A DNA stretch of 64,000 bases, taken from contig NZ_VELE01000003.1 of the NCBI RefSeq assembly GCF_007681555.1, forward strand, positions 248,001 to 312,000, read 5' to 3'. The notes below the pieces were generated by a model, which searched no databases, was not told where the DNA came from, and worked only from the letters and a program-made list of their open reading frames with translations. The stretch comes from Kocuria salsicia. Its GTDB lineage: Bacteria; Actinomycetota; Actinomycetes; Actinomycetales; Micrococcaceae. Both the position numbers and the translations under genes were made by a program. Of the stretch, positions 44,506-52,445 are shown one piece after another; positions within the stretch are counted from its first letter, which is position 1, and every line of letters starts with the position of its first letter.

Positions 44506-45273
44506 ATGACACCGGAGACCTTCGTGGAGTTCACGGCACCGAACGGCCTGGACTCCTGGTACCACCTGTGGGAGAGCGGCACCTCGGGGTTCCTGTACTA
44601 CTTCGACGGCGACTACTGGGACCTGGAGGACACCTCCATCAACTGGCCGGAGGAGGGCGACCTCGCCAGGCTCGCCATCGCGGCCCAGGCGCGGGACCTC
44701 ATGTTCGTGGCCGTGAACACCCCTGACGAGGACGGCTCCGGGGACGGGTACACGTGGTGGGAGGACTGCAAGGCCAACGGGAAGTACCTCCGGGCGCTGC
44801 ACGAGCACCTCGTGGCGCTGCACCCGGAGGTGGACGCCACCAACATCTGGCTGATCGGCTACAGCGGAGGCGCCGAGTTCATCACGTACGAGCTGCTGGA
44901 CCGTGGCATCGAGGGGATGGCCCGCGGCGGTGCCGTGATCATCGGGGGCGGCGGTGCCAACGCGCCCGTGGCGCGGAAGAAGAAGGCCCGGCCGTGCATC
45001 GGCTCCACCGCCATGCACTGGTGGGTGGGCGAGAAGGACGTGGACGGCGCCACCAACCCGCCCGAGTGGAGCGCGCTGGGGGCGGCCGAAGAGGGCGTGG
45101 CGGCCTACCGTGCGGCCGGCTTCGACACCACCCTGCATGTTCTCCCCGGCGTGGACCACTCCGGGTACGACGCCGTGTCCTGCCTCTCGCACGCCCTGCC
45201 CGCGGTCTCGCGGTCGGCGGACCTGCGCTCGCGTCTCGCGGACGGGTGGGTGCGGCTGACGCGGGAGACGTGA
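44506..45273 (+). CDS. Alpha/beta-hydrolase-like protein, esterase/depolymerase type
   Basis: A 255-residue protein with a nucleophile elbow WLIGYSGGAEFITYELLDRG (GxSxG as GYSGG), a preceding WWEDCKANGKYLRALHEHLVAL helix and a likely catalytic His in LPGVDHSGYDAV. The layout suggests a poly(3-hydroxybutyrate) depolymerase/esterase-like fold; no signal peptide is present. ATG follows GGAGGGG. Substrate unknown. Confidence 0.72.
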   Translation: MTPETFVEFTAPNGLDSWYHLWESGTSGFLYYFDGDYWDLEDTSINWPEEGDLARLAIAAQARDLMFVAVNTPDEDGSGDGYTWWEDCKANGKYLRALHEHLVALHPEVDATNIWLIGYSGGAEFITYELLDRGIEGMARGGAVIIGGGGANAPVARKKKARPCIGSTAMHWWVGEKDVDGATNPPEWSALGAAEEGVAAYRAAGFDTTLHVLPGVDHSGYDAVSCLSHALPAVSRSADLRSRLADGWVRLTRET

Positions 45274-45359
45274 CGACGGCACCGGGGCACCATCCAGCCG
45301 CGCCCCGTACGATCACCGACGGGGATCAGGGGAACACAACCGGAGACGAGGACTCGACG

Positions 45360-46235
45360 ATGAACCGATGCCGTCATGCGGTGGGGGCCGCTGGCATGGC
45401 AGTCCTCCTGGCCGGGTGCACGGCTCCGGAGGCCGGGGACCGGGACGCCGAGCAGGATTCTGTGATCGCCGGTGCGGACTCCGTCGATCTGGAGGACGAG
45501 CTGCGCTCGGCCGTGACTCAGCTCCAGGAGGACACGGGGATCCGGGGCGGTGTGGTGGTGACCGACGAGACCACGGGGGCCGCCATCGGGCTCGATGAGG
45601 ACTTCCCGGTGCGGGCCGCCTCCACGTCGAAGGTTGCGGTGGTCATGGCGTGGTTTCGCACGGTGACTGAACAGGGTCGCGAGGCCGCGGAGCAGGACGA
45701 GCAGCTGATCAGCGAGGCACTGGCCAACAGCGACAACACGGCCACGAACGCCCTCTACACGCAGCTCGGCGCCACCCCCGAGGAGCAGTACCGGGCCCTG
45801 CTGGACGTCTACGAGCTCGTGGGCGTGGAGCCGGACGAGCAGAGCCAGGGCTGGGGCGAGTCCCTCGTCACCGCGGAGGACGGCATGAAGCTCATCCGCG
45901 CCGTGCGCAACCCACCCGAGTGGCTGGGCGAGGACAACGCCCGGACCATGCGCGAGGCCATGGGCGCCTCCCAGGACGGGTACGACGCGTCGCAGTCCTT
46001 CGGGGTGGGGGTGCTCGCGCGCGACGAGGCGGTGGACAACGAGGTGTACCTCAAGAACGGGTGGCTCGCCGAGGAGGAGGGCGAGTGGTCCGTCAGCAGC
46101 ATCGGGGTGGTGACAGGGTCCTCGTGCGACCTGTCCATCTCGATCACCACGTTCGGGGCCGCCACGTCCGAGGAGGGCATGGCGGCCACCAGCGCGATCG
46201 CCGAGCCGATCAGTCAGTGGTGCGAGGCGGACTGA
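45360..46235 (+). CDS. Class A beta-lactamase-like serine hydrolase lipoprotein
   Basis: A 291-residue lipoprotein: signal AVGAAGMAVLLAGC with lipobox LAGC (Cys20). The penicilloyl-serine-transferase motifs are SxxK (Ser88-Lys91, ASTSK) and SDN (124-126, NSDNTATN); the third box reads KNG (YLKNGW) instead of KTG. The Omega-loop glutamate of true class A beta-lactamases could not be placed. It may be a low-activity beta-lactamase or another serine hydrolase of the fold. The transcript start is unclear. Confidence 0.75.
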   Translation: MNRCRHAVGAAGMAVLLAGCTAPEAGDRDAEQDSVIAGADSVDLEDELRSAVTQLQEDTGIRGGVVVTDETTGAAIGLDEDFPVRAASTSKVAVVMAWFRTVTEQGREAAEQDEQLISEALANSDNTATNALYTQLGATPEEQYRALLDVYELVGVEPDEQSQGWGESLVTAEDGMKLIRAVRNPPEWLGEDNARTMREAMGASQDGYDASQSFGVGVLARDEAVDNEVYLKNGWLAEEEGEWSVSSIGVVTGSSCDLSISITTFGAATSEEGMAATSAIAEPISQWCEAD

Positions 46236-46409
46236 GCGCAGCTCGGTGACGTGCGCGAGGGCGCCCGGATCGCCGTCGGCGTCGTGATCGCCCCGAGCTC
46301 CGACGGCGTCCTTCTCGCCCCGGGCACCGACGGCGTCGTCATCGCCGAGGGACCGCCGCGGACGTCACCCGCCACGCGGCCCCTCGGCGACCCTGACGTC
46401 GTGCCGCGC

Positions 46410-48083
46410 TCAGGGGTTGCGCGGGCCCCGGGGGCCGTAGTCGAAGTCGGCCGTCATGGGCCCGAACGCCTTGAGCCCGGCGGGAGCGTCCTCCGGCTCG
46501 AGGTGCAGCTCGAGGAAGGCCCCCGCGGACGAGCCGTCGATCTGCGCCAGGGCCTGTTCCAGCTCCTCCTCCGTGCTCGCGGAGTAGGAGACCATGCTCG
46601 TCCCGGGGTGGAACACCTCGGGCAGCTTGCCGTAGTCCCAGTTGGCGATGTCGTTGTAGGCGGAGCGCATGCCCAGGATCCACCGCTCGATGGTGTACCC
46701 GCGGTTGTTGACCAGCACGATGATGGGGGCGAGGTCCTCGCGGAGGATCGTCGAGAGCTCCTGGGCGGTCAGCTGGAACGAGCCGTCGCCGATGAACAGC
46801 AGGTGCCGCCGGGAGGGGGCGGCCAACTGGCTGCCGAGCAGGGCCGGAAGGGTGAATCCGATCGATCCCCAGATCCCCGAGTTGATGTACTTCACCCCCG
46901 AGGGAAGGGGCTGGGGGCCCAGGCCGATGTTGGACGTGCCCGCCTCGGTGATGACGACGTCGCCCTCGCGGACGAAGCGCGCCATGCGGGGCCAGAGCCG
47001 CTGCTGCGTGAGGGCGGCGTCGGGTGCCACCTCCCACTCGACGGTTTCCTCCCTGAACCTGGTCACGGGGGTCTGCGCGGCCGGGAGCGTCTCCAGCAGG
47101 GCGTCGAGCAGCTCCTGCACCGTGATCCCGATGTAGTCCTCACCGTGGATGGTGACGTGCTGGTCGCCGAGGTCGACGACGGCGTCGGCCGGGAGGTTGT
47201 GGGTGAAGGAGCCCGAGTTCGCCTCGATGAAACGGGGGGTGGTGGTCAGGAGCAGGTCCGCGTTCTCCACCGTCGAGCGCACGTCCGGCGCGGAACCGGC
47301 ACCGTTGTACGTCCCCAGGAACAGCGGGCTCTGCTCGTCCAGGATCCCCTTGCCGGAGGCCAGCTGCGCGTACGGAGTCTGGGTCTTCTCGGCCAGCTGC
47401 TGCAGGGACTCCGCGAAGCCGTGGCGGTCCGCGTCGAGGTCCACGAGCAGGACCGGGGACTTCGCCGCGGCGAACAGCTCGGCAATGCGCTCCACCGCCG
47501 AGGCGAGGCGCTCCGGGTCGCTGGAGGGCCATGCGGTGTTCAGCGGCTCCTGCGGGGCCTCGATCGTGAGGTGGGTGATGTCGGAGGGGACCTGGATGTG
47601 CACGGGGCGCTTCTCGCGCAGGGCCGTGTGCAGGGCTCGGTCGATCTCCTCGACCGCGTTGTGCGGGGTGATGCGCACCGCCGCCGCGGTGATCTGGCCG
47701 ACGCTGCTGAGGATGTTCTCGAAGTTGCCGTCCCCCATGGAGTGGTGCAGGTCGTAGCGCGCCTCGGTGGCGTACAGCGGCGGGGCCCCGGCGATGGACA
47801 CCAAGGGGACGTGCTCCGCGGCCGCGCCGGCAATGCCGTTCAGCGCGCTCAGCTCCCCCACGCCGTAGGTGGTCAGCAGCGCGCCGAGGCCACGGGACCG
47901 GGCGTAGCCGTCCGCGGCGTAGGCGGCGTTGAGCTCGTTGCAGGTCCCGACGAAGCGGATCCCCTCCCGGGCGTCGATCTGCTCGATGAGGTTGAGGTTG
48001 AAGTCACCGGGCACCCCGATGATCTCGGTGATGCCGGCATCCTGGAGCCGTGACAGGAGGAAGTCGCCGATGGCGATGCGCAT
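46410..48083 (-). CDS. Pyruvate / indolepyruvate decarboxylase (ThDP-dependent)
   Basis: A 557-residue ThDP enzyme that decarboxylates a 2-oxo acid to an aldehyde. It has catalytic Glu50 in GTCNELNAAYAADGYAR and the His pair 113-114 (YDLHHSMG), both positioned as in Zymomonas pyruvate decarboxylase, the ThDP motif GDGSFQLTAQELSTILRE...VLVNNRGY, and PSGVKYINSGIWGSIGFTLPALLG. Pyruvate versus indolepyruvate cannot be separated by inspection. ATG (48081-48083) follows AAAGG. Neighbouring dld suggests pyruvate-linked metabolism. Confidence 0.88.
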   Translation of the reverse strand: MRIAIGDFLLSRLQDAGITEIIGVPGDFNLNLIEQIDAREGIRFVGTCNELNAAYAADGYARSRGLGALLTTYGVGELSALNGIAGAAAEHVPLVSIAGAPPLYATEARYDLHHSMGDGNFENILSSVGQITAAAVRITPHNAVEEIDRALHTALREKRPVHIQVPSDITHLTIEAPQEPLNTAWPSSDPERLASAVERIAELFAAAKSPVLLVDLDADRHGFAESLQQLAEKTQTPYAQLASGKGILDEQSPLFLGTYNGAGSAPDVRSTVENADLLLTTTPRFIEANSGSFTHNLPADAVVDLGDQHVTIHGEDYIGITVQELLDALLETLPAAQTPVTRFREETVEWEVAPDAALTQQRLWPRMARFVREGDVVITEAGTSNIGLGPQPLPSGVKYINSGIWGSIGFTLPALLGSQLAAPSRRHLLFIGDGSFQLTAQELSTILREDLAPIIVLVNNRGYTIERWILGMRSAYNDIANWDYGKLPEVFHPGTSMVSYSASTEEELEQALAQIDGSSAGAFLELHLEPEDAPAGLKAFGPMTADFDYGPRGPRNP

Positions 48084-48404
48084 GAGAGACCTTTCGAGTG
48101 CGTGGTGCGAGCGGTTCCGACCGCGGTGCGGTGCGTGGGGGTGGCGTGCGGCTGCAGCCAGTGTCGCCGGACCCCCTGACCGATCGTACGGCTCACGCGA
48201 GGTTCGCGGCACGGTTCGAGGATCTCGTTCTGCTGGGACAGGTCCAGGTGCGGGGTGGGCTCGCCCAGCAGGTCATTCGTCTGCTGGGCGAGCGCCATCA
48301 CGATCCACGCCCGTTGCTGTGGGTGGTGTTCACCGTCCCCGGCGCTCCGGTGCAGGCCTGAACCCTGTGGACGCTGGTGCTTGGTGAAGCGCCCCGGGTT
48401 CCCG
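48084..48404. other. Intergenic region between the decarboxylase and dld
   Basis: These 321 bases separate the stop of the dld pseudogene from the start of the decarboxylase gene, both on the minus strand. The decarboxylase promoter should be in the right half. No convincing gene, hairpin or repeat was seen; short open frames on either strand have no recognisable sequence. Confidence 0.4.
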
Positions 48405-50114
48405 TCAGGCCCAGTTCCTGCGGGGCGACGTGTTGCCGACCCCCGCGTTGAACACGTTGCACGGGTCCAGCTGCCTGTAGTGCTCCTCCAGGGCCGGCGG
48501 GGCGTCGTAGAGACGGCCGTAGTTGTGCTCGGCCGGGATCGCCGCGCCCCGGTCCTCCAGCAGCTTGGTCATCTGCTTCTTGAGCTCGACGGCGTCCACG
48601 CCCTTCTTGGCCACGTGGTTCTGGTGGAGCACGTGGCAGAAGAAGTGGCCGTAGTACGCGCTGACCTCGAGCTGGTCGGCAATCTCGGGCGGCAGGACCT
48701 CGAGCCAGTCCTGGTCGTCGCGCCGCAGCGCCACGTCGAAGGTCACCATGCCGCCCACGTTCGTGCGGTGGATGTTGAAGTACCGGGCGATCGCGCTGGC
48801 CGCACCGAAGCGCTGCAGCATGGCGCTCTGCGCCTCGTCGTCGGTGCAGGCGAAGAAGTCGCCGCCCCGCGCCGGGTCCGCAAAGAACGAGGTGAGGAAC
48901 TCCTCGGTCTCCTGCTTCTGGGCGTCCCCGACCTCCATGATCAGGTGGTGCTCGAAGCGGTCGCGGTAGTCGATCAGGCGCTTCGGCAGCTGGTCGGGCA
49001 GCAGGGCGAAGGCGTTCTGGGCGATCGTGTCCGCAAAGGTGGGGCCGAAGACCCGCATCTTGGCGAAGACCCCGTTGGCCCAGCTCTTCAGCGCGAACAG
49101 GCGCCGGACCTGCCGGCTACCCGCGTACTTCAGGCCCATGTACGTGTCCTTGCCGTACTTCTCGGCGAGGTCGAAGGTCGCGCGGTCGAAGTACTCCCCG
49201 GAGATCGGCAGCTGGCGGCCGGAGCCGAGCACGGCGCGCCGCAGGTCCTCGAGCTCCGAGGGGTCGTTCGTGCCGATGTAGAACGTGGTGGTGTGCTCGT
49301 CCTTCGGGAAGGTGCGCGTGCGCACGGCGAAGACCATGAGCTTGCCGGCGCAGCCGGACGCCTCGAAGAGGAACTTCGGATCCGCGTTGTAGCGGGCGGG
49401 CGTGGGGGCGATCTCCCGCACGTGCTCGCCGTACTCCGTCTCGAGCGAGTCGGCCGGAGGGGGCGTGACGTCCGCGGGGTCCCAGTCGCCGCGCTGGAGC
49501 CGGCCCAGCACCTGCGCGGGGTCGTCCCCCAGCGAGATGCCCAGGTGGTTGACGAGCTCGACCCTGCGGTCCTCGGTCACCCGCGCGTAGATCGCGTGCT
49601 CCGTGAACGCGGGGCCCTTGCGCACCTGGCTGCCGCCGGAGTTGTTGGCGATCCCGCCGATCACGGACGCCCCGATGGACGTGGAGCCGATCACCGAGTG
49701 CGGTTCGCGTCCGTGCGGTGCCAGTGCCTCCTCGAGCTCGTAGAGGGTGGCGCCGGCCAGGCACACCGCTTCGCGGGCGTCGTTGATCAGGTGGATCTGG
49801 TCGATGCGCACCGTGGAGATGATCACGACGTCGCGGTCGTAGTCCTGGTCCCCGGGGCCGGATCCGCCGGTGAGGCCGGTGTTGGCTGACTGCGGGATGA
49901 CCATAAGGTCCTAGTCCACGCACACCTGCAGCGCGCGCCACATGTCGATCAGGCTGCCCGGACGCAGCACCGCGAGGACCGTCCCGGACCCGAAGCGGCT
50001 TCCCTTCGCGTACGGGGCCGTCGCCCGGGGCGAGGTGAGCACGTGAGTCTTTCCCAGGATGTCGACGAACGCCCTCAGCGCGTCCTGCGAGCCTGCGGCT
50101 GCACTGTCATGCAT
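48405..50114 (-). pseudogene. dld: Quinone-dependent D-lactate dehydrogenase Dld, interrupted by an in-frame amber codon
   Basis: Read through, the gene encodes about 569 residues, the normal length of the membrane-associated FAD enzyme that oxidises D-lactate to pyruvate. The N-terminal part (LGKTHVLTSPRATAPYAKGSRFGSG ... MWRALQVCVD) and the rest (LMVIPQSANTGLTGGSGPGDQDYDRDVVIISTVRIDQIHL, in pieces) are in one frame, separated only by TAG at 49911-49913. A single C-to-T change of a CAG codon would explain it. Downstream residues, including IGSTSIGASVIGGIANNSGGSQV, look intact. The lesion removes the FAD domain from the rest unless suppressed. Confidence 0.85.
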
Positions 50115-50281
50115 GGTCAATCAACTGCCTTCCGTCGTCGTCGGACCGGTTCCCCGGGCGCTTCCGAGCATTCCCGGGCGCGACGGAGAACTGCGGTGCC
50201 GTGGCAGCACGTCCGCTGCCCCTTCATCACTAGAATGTTAGCAACTGCGGAGCGTGGTCCCGGCCTCAGCCCCCGGACATG

Positions 50282-50322
50282 AAAAAAGCGGCCCCGCCGG
50301 TGTTTCCACCGGTCAGGACCGC
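50282..50322 (-). terminator. Rho-independent terminator of the original tRNA-Pro gene
   Basis: A G+C-rich stem-loop (50288-50322) followed on the minus strand by six T (50282-50287). It lies nine bases beyond the tRNA 3' end and would terminate tRNA-Pro transcription in the uninterrupted locus. Confidence 0.8.
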
Positions 50323-50330
50323 TTCATCGG

Positions 50331-50372
50331 TCGGGATGACAGGATTTGAACCTGCGACCCCTTGACCCCCAG
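50331..50372 (-). tRNA. tRNA-Pro(GGG) 3' half: island attachment-site remnant
   Basis: The minus strand carries the 3' half of a tRNA-Pro: anticodon loop CTGGGGG (50366-50372; anticodon GGG, 50368-50370), 3' anticodon stem TCAAG, T-arm with GGTTCAAATCC, acceptor strand CATCCCG and discriminator A (50331). Continuing 5' past 50372 the matching anticodon-stem strand CTTGA, D-arm and acceptor 5' strand are absent; foreign sequence follows. This is the standard scar left when an element integrates into a tRNA gene at the anticodon loop and restores the gene at its other end. Not a functional tRNA. Confidence 0.85.
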
Positions 50373-50402
50373 GTGGTAGGAGCAGGGCTCATAGCCCACC
50401 TG
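50370..50402. repeat. Imperfect inverted repeat at the attachment-site junction
   Basis: CAGGTGG (50370-50376) and CCACCTG (50396-50402) are reverse complements flanking 19 bases. The left arm overlaps the tRNA anticodon loop, where a tyrosine integrase would exchange strands, so these may be core-type integrase sites. Confidence 0.4.
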
Positions 50403-50579
50403 ACCAGGGGTTTGCGTTTCAGGAGCGTGCTCCGCGCGTCACGTTTTGCAGGGTTTGCAGGGTGTTGGTCACCTGATTGGTCCACTTCCGCTAACAAAAG
50501 TGATTGGTGCCTCAACCTATCAATTGGGTCCGCATGTTTTGAACCTGTTGTGAAGTTACCACCGAAAATAGAACCCGCG

Positions 50580-52445
50580 CTATCCAACAAGGCTCACATT
50601 CGTATCGCCAAACCACTCCCGAGCACGCGCCAGTGTCGCTTCGGTTGGCTTATGAATGTAGACAATCAAGTTTTCCTTTGCTCGACTGCAGGTTACATAG
50701 AGCATCATTCGGGAACGGTTGTGGACGGAGCTGTTACCTTGCGGATCGGACAGTAGTCGTTCGAAGTTGTAGTTGTTCCAGCCTCCGTTATCGAGGGATA
50801 CAAAGATGTTGTCCCATTCCGATCCCTTCACTCCGTGCTGCGTCGAGTAAGGAGAGTGGTCTTCGACATACTCGTAGAGGTTCACAATTTCTTGGAAGGG
50901 AACCGCGCTTACGCGCGCATTGCGATAGGGGTGATTCTCCTGAAAGCGAAGTACCGCGTCTTTACGCTTCAAGAGCCCCGAGCTTTCTGAGAACGCTATC
51001 ACATCACCGATAGATGAATCACTCATCGAGTCAAGTGTATTGAGATCGATGGCGACTCGCTCGCGACCCTCAATGCTTGTGATTGTTTCGTCCATAGCCC
51101 GTATCACTGCGCTAAACCTGCCTTGTCGGAATAGCGCACGAAGCTCCTGGATCGCTATGAGGTGGTTGATGAGGGGGTCGCGTTTCTCGCCACGGTCGCG
51201 ATAGTCCAGCTCCGAGACCTTCTTGGTACCTAAGAGTCGATCGGAATTTGAAGAGGTAGTTGTGATGTCCGTGAACAAAAAAGGTGATGCCAGCGCCAAC
51301 AAATCGGGTTCATTATCGAAAGCCTCTTTTTGTCCTTTCGTCGGCGGAGCGATACTTCCATGAAGCTCGATTACTTCGCTAAACGTCGCATCATCGTTCG
51401 GCGAAATGCCCCTTTTGACCAGCGCATCCTTTAGCTTCTTGCTGTATTCAACGACACGGTCTTTATCGTATATCGCCATCAGTCTGGGGAACTGCTTCTC
51501 GCGCGCGATCATTGATTTTCCGAGATAGAGCAGCTTGGTGTCTTCTGACGAAAATCCCCAATCACTGCAGAACTCTAGGTTCCTGAGCTCGTCTGTGTTT
51601 AGCTCGTTATGTTCTGTATAGACGAACCTCGCCGTGCCTTCTTTGTTGAAGTTGGGCGCGTTCATGTCTGTGGCCTGCACCTGCACGAGTCCATCTGCTC
51701 GTAGCCGATTAATGACGCTCAACACAGTGGCAGGATTGCGTCGGTTTTGGTCTTTGGTAATGAGATGAAGTCGCCCGGAGGCAACTGCAGACTTGACTAC
51801 GGCTTGCCCCTTTTCGCCCTCATGAATTGCCTGTTCACCATCGCCGAAGAACCCGATCCTCAAGCTACGATCTTTCGGCTCCGGAAGCGTATCTAGCAGA
51901 ATAGAGAGGACGTCGACAGGGGTATCTTGATACTCATCGATGAGTAGGACGTCATATTGATCTGACAGGATTTTTGTGAGCGTGGGATGCTCGGAGAAAA
52001 GATGCTTCGCGACCTTGAGTAGCTCGTCATGGGAGATCTCGCCTGCCTCGAGGCTAAGCCATTCCTTATAGGTAATTGACTCATCCCAGAATCCCGCTGA
52101 TATCGGCAGGTCAAGCGCAGACTTAATCACACCCTCGTTTACGAGTGTCGCAAGTGATTCGCGAATGTTCTTCTGGAAGCGCCCGATGAGTGCCCATAGA
52201 AATTCGTGAATGGTTGACACGCTCAGGACTGGCGTTGAGAATCGGCTTCGGATCTCATTTACTGCCACATTTGTGAATGTCACACATGCAACACTCGTCT
52301 GCGGGTGTGATGCGTACAGCTCTTCGAGGAAGCTGAGCATCGAATAGGTTTTGCCGCTGCCAGCACCTCCCTGCATGAGAAAGTCTCTGCCGGTTTGTGC
52401 GTACTCCAGAGCTTTACTGACTTCTGGTTCCACTTCTTTCATCAT
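50580..52445 (-). CDS. gajB: UvrD/PcrA-like helicase, Gabija GajB-like
   Basis: A 621-residue superfamily 1 helicase: Walker A GGAGSGKT (residues 26-33), motif Ia VACVTFTNVAVNEIRSRF, Walker B LLIDEYQDT (about 167-175), motif III-like FFGDGEQAI, motif IV-like region, then motif V HGVKGSEWDNIFV and motif VI MLYVTCSRAKENLIVY. In Gabija antiphage systems GajB works with an OLD-type GajA encoded upstream, as here; the starts overlap (ATGA). It is longer than the best-studied GajB (about 500 residues), so this is a divergent member. Codon use is clearly AT-richer than in the flanking chromosome. Confidence 0.82.
   Translation of the reverse strand: MMKEVEPEVSKALEYAQTGRDFLMQGGAGSGKTYSMLSFLEELYASHPQTSVACVTFTNVAVNEIRSRFSTPVLSVSTIHEFLWALIGRFQKNIRESLATLVNEGVIKSALDLPISAGFWDESITYKEWLSLEAGEISHDELLKVAKHLFSEHPTLTKILSDQYDVLLIDEYQDTPVDVLSILLDTLPEPKDRSLRIGFFGDGEQAIHEGEKGQAVVKSAVASGRLHLITKDQNRRNPATVLSVINRLRADGLVQVQATDMNAPNFNKEGTARFVYTEHNELNTDELRNLEFCSDWGFSSEDTKLLYLGKSMIAREKQFPRLMAIYDKDRVVEYSKKLKDALVKRGISPNDDATFSEVIELHGSIAPPTKGQKEAFDNEPDLLALASPFLFTDITTTSSNSDRLLGTKKVSELDYRDRGEKRDPLINHLIAIQELRALFRQGRFSAVIRAMDETITSIEGRERVAIDLNTLDSMSDSSIGDVIAFSESSGLLKRKDAVLRFQENHPYRNARVSAVPFQEIVNLYEYVEDHSPYSTQHGVKGSEWDNIFVSLDNGGWNNYNFERLLSDPQGNSSVHNRSRMMLYVTCSRAKENLIVYIHKPTEATLARAREWFGDTNVSLVG

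Noticed and set aside
46236-46409. Repeated GACGGCGTC-type segments between the serine hydrolase and the decarboxylase
   Set aside because: Ordinary codon-biased-looking G+C-rich spacer; no consistent unit or symmetry.
50373-50410. Possible 5' half of the tRNA-Pro continuing the 3' half
   Set aside because: No complementary anticodon stem, D-arm or acceptor strand is present, so the tRNA is truncated here.
50403-50579. CRISPR or integrase arm-site array beside the att remnant
   Set aside because: Only a short direct repeat (GCAGGGTTTGCAGGG) is seen; no regularly spaced repeats.
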